Positions 12,514 to 18,070 of a DNA stretch of 18,070 nucleotides are shown here, in pieces. Each line of letters starts with the position of its first letter. The first letter of the stretch is position 1. A program made the translations under genes and the position numbers. This stretch comes from an uncultured Oscillospiraceae bacterium (lineage in GTDB: Bacteria; Bacillota; Clostridia; Oscillospirales; Oscillospiraceae), in assembly GCA_947627085.1 (NCBI GenBank), contig CANQUO010000015.1:1-18070 (forward strand), read 5' to 3'. The notes beneath the pieces were generated by a model. That model worked only from the letters and a program-made list of their open reading frames with translations, ran no database searches and had not been told where the DNA came from.

Positions 12514-13422
12514 ATGGAGAAGATTCTTCTTATCGTAAATCCCGTCTCCGGCAAGGGCCGGGTAAAGACGGTCATTATGGACATGCTCGCGGCGCTGTGC
12601 ACCGGCGGCAATCCCGTCACCGTCTGCGTCACCGAAAAGCATGGCGACGCCAGCGAATTTTCCAAAAGCTATGGTCCCTTTGTTAACCGCATAGTCGTCA
12701 CCGGCGGCGACGGGTCGCTAAACGAGGTCATCGGCGGGCTCATGCGCGTGGAGCCGGACAAGCGCCCCATGATAAGCTACATCCCCATGGGCACCACCAA
12801 CGACATGGCCTCCTCCCTGTCCATACCCACCTCCCCAAAGGACGCCATAACAACCTTGGACCCGGAGCGCTACACTCCTAAAATAATCGACGTGGGCCAG
12901 CTGGGGGACGAGTACTTCGGCTACGTGGCCGCCTTCGGGGCATTTATGGACGTGCCCTTCAACACCCCACAGTCGGCAAAGAACACCTGGGGGTACCTTG
13001 CCTACCTTGTGGAGGCCATGGGACAGCTCACAGAGATAACCGCCCACCACGCCCGGGTCTTATATGACGAGGGGTATTTTGAGGGCGATCTTCTCTTCGG
13101 CTTCGTCACGAATTCCCTGCGGGTCGCCGGGGGCCTCGTGCGCTTTTCCGAGGACAACGTATCATTGGACGACGGGCTTTTTGAGGTCCTGCTCATAAAA
13201 AAACCGAAAAATCTGGCGGAGCTCAACGTCGCCGTGGCGAATATCCTCAAAAGGAACTTCAACTGCGAGAATATAACCCTCCTCCACACCAGCCGCATAA
13301 GCTTCAAATTTGACGAGCCCGTCCAGTGGACAAGGGACGGCGAGAACGGCGGCGTCTTTAAAAGCGTCGACGTGGTGAACCACCCCCGGGCCGTGTGCAT
13401 CTCCGTGCGGGGTGAGCTATGA
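12514..13422 (+). CDS. Diacylglycerol kinase-family lipid kinase (YegS/DgkB type)
   Basis: This 302-residue protein belongs to the soluble DAGK catalytic-domain family, which phosphorylates diacylglycerol or related lipids at the membrane. Evidence is NPVSGKGR at 9-16, the nucleotide-binding GGDGSLNEV at 64-72 and PMGTTNDMA at 91-99, plus FGYVAAFGAFMDVPFNT and the later LRVAGGLVRFSEDNVSLDDGLFEVLLIKK, all in family order. It may recycle diacylglycerol made during lipoteichoic-acid synthesis, as DgkB does in Bacillus; that is inference. An AAAAGGAGG ribosome site precedes the ATG at 12514. The 83-bp gap after serA shows no convincing terminator. It overlaps ymdB by 4 bp (ATGA). Confidence 0.93.
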   Translation: MEKILLIVNPVSGKGRVKTVIMDMLAALCTGGNPVTVCVTEKHGDASEFSKSYGPFVNRIVVTGGDGSLNEVIGGLMRVEPDKRPMISYIPMGTTNDMASSLSIPTSPKDAITTLDPERYTPKIIDVGQLGDEYFGYVAAFGAFMDVPFNTPQSAKNTWGYLAYLVEAMGQLTEITAHHARVLYDEGYFEGDLLFGFVTNSLRVAGGLVRFSEDNVSLDDGLFEVLLIKKPKNLAELNVAVANILKRNFNCENITLLHTSRISFKFDEPVQWTRDGENGGVFKSVDVVNHPRAVCISVRGEL

Positions 13423-14201
13423 GCGTGAATATTCTGGCCGTGGGCGACGTGGTGGGCCAAGGCGGCATCGGGTTTCTTCAAAAAAAGCTCCGGCCCTTCA
13501 AAAAGCTCAAGGCCATCGACCTTACCGTCGTCAACGGGGAGAACGCCTCTGTGGTGGGCCTCACCCCAACGGACGCCGAGGACATATTCTCCGCCGGAGC
13601 GGATATCATCACCCTCGGCAACCACTCGTTCCAGAAGTCGAGCATCCTGAATTACCTGGACGACAACCGATATATCCTCCGCCCCGCCAACCTCTCTCCC
13701 CTGAGCCCCGGCCGGGGCTTCGGAGAATTTGACACCCGCTTCGGCCCGGTGCGTATCATAAATCTCATCGGCCGGTGCGGCATGGACTTCGGCCCCGACA
13801 GCCCCTTCTATGAGGCGGAGCGTATACTGAAAAAGCCGTCGGAGGCGAAGATCACCCTCATCGACTTTCACGCCGAGGCCACCAGCGAAAAGGCCGCGCT
13901 GGCCTGGCACTTGGACGGGCGCGTCTCCGCACTCTGGGGCACCCACACCCACGTCCAGACCTCCGACGCCCGGGTCTTGCCAAATGGCACGGGCTTCATT
14001 ACAGACCTTGGCATGACCGGCGGCGTGGACTCCATTTTGGGCGTCCGCCCGGAGCAGTCCGTGGCGCGGTTTTTAGGCGAGCCGAAGCGTGTGGCCTACG
14101 CCGAGTCCGGCGGCCCGGCCAAATTCGAGGGCGCCATATTCGAAATAGACGAAAAAACCGGCGCGTGCCTCTCCGTTGAGGCCGTCCGGGCGACCGAATA
14201 A
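13419..14201 (+). CDS. ymdB: YmdB-family metallophosphoesterase
   Basis: YmdB is a dimetal phosphodiesterase; the Bacillus enzyme hydrolyses cyclic nucleotides such as cAMP and influences the biofilm/motility choice. The 260-residue length is standard. The metal and catalytic residues known for the family are all found: D10 in GDVVG, E41 and N42 in VNGENAS, N68 and H69 in TLGNHSFQ, H151 in DFHAEATSEK, and H176 and H178 in WGTHTHVQT. The late FITDLGMTGGVDSILG also matches. One variation is LGNHSFQ where many have MGNHxWD. Its ATG lies in the stop of the lipid kinase gene (ATGA), and a clear terminator follows 10 bp after its stop, ending the serC-serA-kinase-ymdB run. Confidence 0.93.
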   Translation: MSVNILAVGDVVGQGGIGFLQKKLRPFKKLKAIDLTVVNGENASVVGLTPTDAEDIFSAGADIITLGNHSFQKSSILNYLDDNRYILRPANLSPLSPGRGFGEFDTRFGPVRIINLIGRCGMDFGPDSPFYEAERILKKPSEAKITLIDFHAEATSEKAALAWHLDGRVSALWGTHTHVQTSDARVLPNGTGFITDLGMTGGVDSILGVRPEQSVARFLGEPKRVAYAESGGPAKFEGAIFEIDEKTGACLSVEAVRATE

Positions 14202-14210
14202 AAAATTTTT

Positions 14211-14241
14211 GGGTGACGCCCTATGACGTCACCCATGTTTT
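14211..14241 (+). terminator. Rho-independent terminator after ymdB
   Basis: GGGTGACG (14211-14218) pairs with CGTCACCC (14227-14234) around an 8-nt loop, followed by ATGTTTTTT. It separates the ymdB unit from the sigma-factor gene. Confidence 0.85.
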
Positions 14242-14261
14242 TTATAATTTTTCGTGGAAAA

Positions 14262-14287
14262 CGAACCTTTTGGTGTCAAATCCCGTC
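14262..14287 (+). promoter_or_regulatory. ECF-type promoter, probably autoregulated by the downstream sigma factor
   Basis: CGAACC (14262-14267, continuing TTTT) and CGTC (14284-14287, continuing TAT) are exactly 16 bp apart. AAC-type -35 and CGTC -10 elements with 16 bp between are typical of Gram-positive ECF promoters, which often drive their own sigma gene. The start codon is 46 bp downstream of the -10. Confidence 0.6.
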
Positions 14288-14332
14288 TATATTGTCAAAC
14301 CGGTTTTGAAAATCATCAAAGGAGGTGGATGT

Positions 14333-15592
14333 ATGGATGAATTCGAGGAGCTTCTGCGCCGTGAGAAAAACGCGGTGGAGCGGTTCGTGCGCTACCGGGT
14401 ACCGGAAAAAGCCGACGCGGAGGATATTTTACAGGAGACGTATCTCGCGGCCTTCCGGGCCTTTCCGAAGCTCCGGAATAAAAGCGCCTTCAAGGGCTGG
14501 CTTTTGCAAATAGCCCGGAGTAAGTGCAACGACTGGTTCCGCGCCAAAGCGCGTCTTGCGGAGCTCCCCCTTAGTAGCGTGCCGGAGACGGAGCTTATAT
14601 ACGGCCCCGTGGGCCCCACCTGCGCCGATGTGGAGGACGTGATGGGACGGCTTGAGACCCGGGACCGGCAGATTCTCTACCTCTACTATTGGCGTGAGCT
14701 GCCCCAGACGGAGATCGCGAGACGCCTCAAAATCCCTCTTGGCACTGTGAAAAGCCGGCTTTATAAGGCAAGGCTCAATTTTAAGGAGCTCTATCCGTAC
14801 ATCGCCGGAAAACCGAAAGGAGAAAATATGAAAAAGCTGCCTGAATTATTACCCGAATATACTGTTGTTCCCAGTAATTTACCGCCCTTTTCGGTCAAAT
14901 GGGAGGAGCTCCCCGGCTGGTTTCTCGTGCCGAAGCCGGGCGAGGAGCTCTCCTGGGCCATGTACGACCTGCCCTCCCGACAGTATAGCAACGTCTACCA
15001 CATGTCCGTCACCGGAAAAGCCATGGTACACGGCATTGACGGGGTGGAGGTGACCGTACACGACACCGCCCGGGTGGGTCCTGTCCGTGTGCCGGAGAGG
15101 AAGTTTATAGTCCAGCTCACCGACACCCACTGCCGGTATCTGGCCACCGTCCGCAAGGAGGCGGGAGTTTCAAATTATATAACCTTCCTTGACGGCGACG
15201 CGTTCCTGTCCGTCTGGGGCGTGGGGCGCGACAACTGCGGCAACGAGACGAACCTTGCGCCCCGGGGCCTTCTCCGCCGTGAGGGGGACGCCGTCGCCGG
15301 ACATACGGAAAAGCCCGACATCGTGGGGCGCTACACGGTCAATATCGGCGGTAAGAGCTTCGACACGGTCTGTGTCATGGACCTGGAGTTTGAGGCGAAG
15401 GGCATCGCCACGGAGCAGTTTCTTGACAAAAACGGCCGCACCGTCCTCTGGCGGCGGTATAACCGGGACGACTGGGCCATTGACCGCTATAAAATAAGCT
15501 GGACCGAACAGCTCCCGGACAACGGGCGGCTGACGATAAACGGTAAGACCTTCGTCCACTGGTACGACTGCGTCACGGACTATATTTTGTGA
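14333..15592 (+). CDS. ECF sigma factor fused to a large C-terminal domain of unknown function
   Basis: Residues 1-160 are a complete ECF sigma factor. Region 2 is ERFVRYRVPEKADAEDILQETYLAAF with FKGWLLQIARSKCNDWFR; region 4 is LETRDRQILYLYYW and a helix-turn-helix PQTEIARRLKIPLGTVKSRLYKAR (124-147). Residues 166-419 are one soluble domain beginning MKKLPELLPEY, with VKWEELPGWFLVPKPGEELSWAMYD, LTDTHCRYLATVR, GRDNCGNET, GRYTVNIGGKSFDTVCVMD and the end WYDCVTDYIL. I recognise it only as a tail seen on other Firmicute sigma proteins, with no assigned function. There is no membrane segment and no separate anti-sigma gene adjacent. The ATG at 14333 follows AAAGGAGGTG by 5 nt. A second ribosome site precedes an in-frame ATG at codon 166. 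The gene ends 7 bp from the convergent HAD gene. Confidence 0.88.
   Translation: MDEFEELLRREKNAVERFVRYRVPEKADAEDILQETYLAAFRAFPKLRNKSAFKGWLLQIARSKCNDWFRAKARLAELPLSSVPETELIYGPVGPTCADVEDVMGRLETRDRQILYLYYWRELPQTEIARRLKIPLGTVKSRLYKARLNFKELYPYIAGKPKGENMKKLPELLPEYTVVPSNLPPFSVKWEELPGWFLVPKPGEELSWAMYDLPSRQYSNVYHMSVTGKAMVHGIDGVEVTVHDTARVGPVRVPERKFIVQLTDTHCRYLATVRKEAGVSNYITFLDGDAFLSVWGVGRDNCGNETNLAPRGLLRREGDAVAGHTEKPDIVGRYTVNIGGKSFDTVCVMDLEFEAKGIATEQFLDKNGRTVLWRRYNRDDWAIDRYKISWTEQLPDNGRLTINGKTFVHWYDCVTDYIL
14816..14830 (+). promoter_or_regulatory. Internal ribosome site and in-frame ATG at the sigma/C-terminal domain boundary
   Basis: AAAGGAG (14816-14822) lies 5 nt before ATG (14828-14830), which is codon 166 of the sigma fusion. 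The spacing and strength equal those of true starts in the window. Initiation here would yield a 254-residue C-terminal domain alone. Confidence 0.6.
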
Positions 15593-15599
15593 TAGCGCC

Positions 15600-16313
15600 T
15601 TATCTCAGCAGTATCTCCCCCACCCCGCGAAGGTCCGTCCCTTCAAACGCAAAATCAGCCTCCGGGGTGGGCTCTATGGGGGATATGTTCGAGCGGATGT
15701 ACACCGTGTGAAGTCCCGCGCTCTTAGCGCCCTCAATATCCGCCTTGCCGTCGTTTCCCACCATCACTGCATTTTCGGGGTCAATACGCCGCTCGTCCAG
15801 AAGGCGCCTGAAGAACCTTAAGTCCGGCTTTTTCACGCCGCAGTCGGAGGATATGTATATCCCGTCAAAAAGCTTCGCGATGCCAAGGTCCTCAAGCTCC
15901 GGCACGGTAAAGAGACTCTGGGCGTTCGTTAAAAGCCACACCCGCTTATCCGCCGCTTTGAGCGCGCCGAGGAGCTCCCGGGCATACGGGTAGAGGCGTA
16001 TGTAGTCCGTGGAAAGCTTACGAAAGCGCTCCGCCGTCCTTTTTATATCGCCGCCGCTTACCGGGAGGTCCCCGAAAAGCTCACGGAACACCGCGCCGAT
16101 CTCCACCTCCGGGTGGCCCTCGTGGGTATCCCCGGCGTGACTTTCAAGGGCGGAAACAAGGGAAAAATACCGGTTTTTAAGCTCCTCCGGAACAAATTTT
16201 ACCCCAAATCCCGCATACCACCGCGCCATTCCCTCCCAAAGCTCCGCCTTACACTCGTCTGTGTGGATATCCACAAGTGTACCGTAGAGGTCAAAAATTA
16301 TATCGTCAAACAT
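15600..16313 (-). CDS. HAD-superfamily hydrolase, YjjG/GS-like
   Basis: This 237-residue protein has the HAD core: motif I IFDLYGTLVD (nucleophile D8), motif II LLTNAQ, motif III lysine in CGVKKPDLRFF, and motif IV VGNDGKADIEGAKSAG. An alpha-helical cap of about 80 residues sits between motifs I and II. The second residue of the DxD pair is Tyr10 (DLYGT) rather than Asp; this form is seen in haloacid dehalogenases and some other HADs, so phosphatase activity should not be assumed. The ATG at 16313 gives the standard N-terminus, but no Shine-Dalgarno is visible and a terminator hairpin ends 4 nt before it. It converges on the sigma-factor gene. Confidence 0.88.
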   Translation of the reverse strand: MFDDIIFDLYGTLVDIHTDECKAELWEGMARWYAGFGVKFVPEELKNRYFSLVSALESHAGDTHEGHPEVEIGAVFRELFGDLPVSGGDIKRTAERFRKLSTDYIRLYPYARELLGALKAADKRVWLLTNAQSLFTVPELEDLGIAKLFDGIYISSDCGVKKPDLRFFRRLLDERRIDPENAVMVGNDGKADIEGAKSAGLHTVYIRSNISPIEPTPEADFAFEGTDLRGVGEILLR

Positions 16314-16348
16314 AAAAATGGGCCCGCTTTCGTGTAAAGTGAGCCCAT
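16313..16348 (-). terminator. Terminator-like hairpin after the nucleotidyltransferase fusion gene
   Basis: On the minus strand ATGGGC (16343-16348) pairs with GCCCAT (16318-16323), with TTT/AAA inside, and TTTTTA follows. It lies 24 bp after the fusion gene stop. Its T tract runs directly into the HAD start codon. Confidence 0.65.
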
Positions 16349-16371
16349 TATATATTGTTTCGGGATATCTT

Positions 16372-18070
16372 TCAAGTCAATTTCCGCACGCGACGCTCAA
16401 GCTCCCGGGCAAGCTCCGCCGCCCTTGCGTGGTCGTCGGCCTCGGCCCTGAGCACCAGGGTCCTCCCGTCAAAGTCCGGCGAGACCCTGGCCCAGCCAAG
16501 GCCGGTTTTAAGCCTGAGCCCGCCGGCGAGCTCCGCCGCGAATTCGGCGCTCTCCGCCATTTTTCGCATGGCCCTGGCGCCGGAGGCTGTCTCCACCCGC
16601 CTCTTCTCCAGGGCGAAGGGCGGAAGATCGTCAATGAGCCTTGAGAGCTCCGCCCCGTCCCTGCCCATGGCCGCGGCTATGACCGCCGAGGCCGAGGCCG
16701 CGTCGCGCAAAAATCTCTGGTGCTTATATTTTTCCGCCCCCTCGCCGCTCTCGGCGGGCAGGAGCTTACAGCCGTACCTTGTGCCGAGGCGCTCCGTCAC
16801 ACGGGGAAGCCACGCGGGGGCGGCTATTGCGTCCACTCCAAGGCGCATGGCGCAGGAGGCCGCCAAGACGGCGGTACCGGTACTGTCAAGCTCCCTTCCC
16901 CGCTCGTCCCGGCAGGTGAGGTCAAAGCCCCCCACTCCCGCCGTAAAGGCCGGAAGTCCCCTCCCGGATGTGACCTCGTGATTAAGGCCCGCCAGCACGC
17001 ACCTGACGGCCCGGTTCTCCGCTCCCGTGCCCCGGACGGCTATCCTCACCCGGCCCGTGGCGGAGCATAAAGCCCGTATCTCGTCCTGGATGCCGGAGAT
17101 ATAGACTCTCGAAGAGCCGGTTATCCTGGACACCGGCCCCACCCGGTCGTCCACGGCGGGGCGCTCACCGAATATGGCCGGCTGGAGCTTTCGCCGAAGC
17201 TCCGTCCCCCCGGCGATGCCGGAGCCCTTGAAAAACGTCACCGTCAGCTCCTCGCCGGTCTCCCGGACGAAAGCGCCCATGTCAAAGGAGAAAACCCGCC
17301 CCGCGAAGGAGAGCTCCGCCTCAAAGTCGCAGTCCGGCAGGCACGCCTCGCCCCCGGCTGAGGTGACGCCGCAGGCTATGGCGTCGGCTATGAGCCGGGC
17401 GGTCTCGCCCCCCGTGTGGGCCACGCCGGTCCGGCCCCGCTTGCCCAGCACGGCCCCTATGGCCACGGCCGTCTCCGGCGTCAGTGCCAGTTTGGGCGCG
17501 GCCCTTAAAATATGGTCCTTAATAAACTCGGGTCGTACCTCCGGCGTGCCGTCCGTCAGGCTCGCGGCTATTTTCCGCCCCGCCGGGGTCCGGCGGTTCG
17601 ACCATATGCGCACCCCCGGCTCTATGAGGCTCCCCGCGCCGATAACGGCGCTGTCCCCTATCACCGCGCCTTCGCATATCCGGGCGCCGTTCTCCACCCT
17701 GGCATCCCGGCCCACGATGGCGCCCTCCACCTGGCAGTCGGCCCCCACGCCGGCCCCGTTTATAACGCTGTCCGTTATCCGCGCCCTCGGGCCGATCACA
17801 GACCCCCGGGAAATCACCGCCCCCGGTCCCAGCTCCGCTCCCGGAGACACCCGGCAGTCCTCGCCCACGTAAACCGGCGGGCGGAGCTTTACGTCCTTTA
17901 GCTCGATTTGGCTCCACACGCCGGGCGTAAGCTCACGAGAGGCAAGGTCAAGGCCGGTTTTGCCGGAAATGATGTCCATACAGCACCGCCGGTAGGCCTC
18001 CGGCGAACCGATGTCGCACCAGTAGCCCGTGGCCTCATACGCCCAGAGCCCCCGCCCCTCCCGCAAAAGC
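16372..18070 (-). CDS. Sugar-phosphate nucleotidyltransferase / phosphomannomutase-like fusion (N-terminus off right edge)
   Basis: About 566 C-terminal residues are visible; the frame stays open through the window edge, and the apparent TTG at 18066 is internal. LWAYEATGYWCDIGSPEAYRRC is the end of an NTP-transferase domain of the GMPP/GlmU/RfbA kind. Then comes a left-handed beta-helix of hexapeptide repeats (about 17600-17890: VYVGED, VSPGAEL, GPGAVI, GSVIGP and so on). The rest (from about 17510 to 16372) aligns in outline with an alpha-D-phosphohexomutase, including an N-terminal GKRGRTGVAHTGG where family members have a GRDxR segment, and a terminal FDGRTLVLRAEADD domain. The mutase motifs TASHNP and DGDGDR are not present. 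Such fusions of about 800 residues are known in clostridia and cyanobacteria and are usually named mannose-1-phosphate guanylyltransferase. A role in surface polysaccharide precursors is inferred. Confidence 0.85.
   Translation of the reverse strand, partial: LLREGRGLWAYEATGYWCDIGSPEAYRRCCMDIISGKTGLDLASRELTPGVWSQIELKDVKLRPPVYVGEDCRVSPGAELGPGAVISRGSVIGPRARITDSVINGAGVGADCQVEGAIVGRDARVENGARICEGAVIGDSAVIGAGSLIEPGVRIWSNRRTPAGRKIAASLTDGTPEVRPEFIKDHILRAAPKLALTPETAVAIGAVLGKRGRTGVAHTGGETARLIADAIACGVTSAGGEACLPDCDFEAELSFAGRVFSFDMGAFVRETGEELTVTFFKGSGIAGGTELRRKLQPAIFGERPAVDDRVGPVSRITGSSRVYISGIQDEIRALCSATGRVRIAVRGTGAENRAVRCVLAGLNHEVTSGRGLPAFTAGVGGFDLTCRDERGRELDSTGTAVLAASCAMRLGVDAIAAPAWLPRVTERLGTRYGCKLLPAESGEGAEKYKHQRFLRDAASASAVIAAAMGRDGAELSRLIDDLPPFALEKRRVETASGARAMRKMAESAEFAAELAGGLRLKTGLGWARVSPDFDGRTLVLRAEADDHARAAELARELERRVRKLT

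Noticed and set aside
13002..13952. 316-codon minus-strand frame over the lipid kinase and ymdB genes
   Set aside because: Both sense genes have complete family motifs; this frame has none and crosses their ATGA junction, so it is a shadow.

Overview
The window is a compact, high-GC, all-bacterial chromosomal segment. Gene families and habits (a separate MetH-reactivation protein beside metH, an AlaX-type editing protein with a DHHA1 tail, a YmdB phosphodiesterase, MtaB, a short SerA with an ACT domain, strong AGGAGG ribosome sites and frequent ATGA overlaps) point to a Firmicute, most likely a gut-type Clostridium relative of the Oscillospirales kind. That placement is inference from remembered families; no search was possible.

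Layout. 1-8108 is read leftward. From its promoter side it starts with a cysteine desulfurase, an AlkD-like glycosylase, a GNAT acetyltransferase and a P-loop kinase cut off by an intergenic repeat (5641-5817). A second unit with its own promoter (5502-5530) carries a Cof-type HAD phosphatase, another GNAT, an AlaX-type alanyl-tRNA editing protein, a REP-associated transposase (RAYT), a GyrI-like protein and the methionine genes metF, MetH-activation and metH (N-terminal part only). 8109-8522 is a divergent intergenic region packed with hairpin repeats. 8523-14201 is read rightward: mtaB, a 281-bp inverted-repeat element, serC, serA, a lipid kinase and ymdB, closed by a terminator. An ECF sigma factor fused to a large C-terminal domain follows (14333-15592), with a likely autoregulated promoter. 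15600-18070 is leftward again: a HAD hydrolase and the C-terminal two-thirds of a sugar-phosphate nucleotidyltransferase/phosphomannomutase-like fusion.

Most genes are housekeeping: methyl-group and methionine supply, serine synthesis, tRNA modification and quality control, sulfur transfer. The unusual content is mainly non-coding. (1) A 281-bp element with perfect 24-bp terminal inverted repeats and nested hairpins sits exactly between a good promoter and serC, so it should form most of the serC-serA leader; its right end can also pair with the serC Shine-Dalgarno region. (2) A family of composite hairpin repeats occurs at 5572-5677 and 8163-8478. It contains a 12-bp stem with a near-invariant 9-nt loop whose stem sequence changes by compensating substitutions between three copies, and one copy truncates a kinase gene. 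(3) The RAYT gene has REP-like palindromes inside its own reading frame and at its stop codon. (4) The sigma-factor fusion has a well-placed ribosome site before an in-frame internal ATG, which would allow the C-terminal domain to be made alone.
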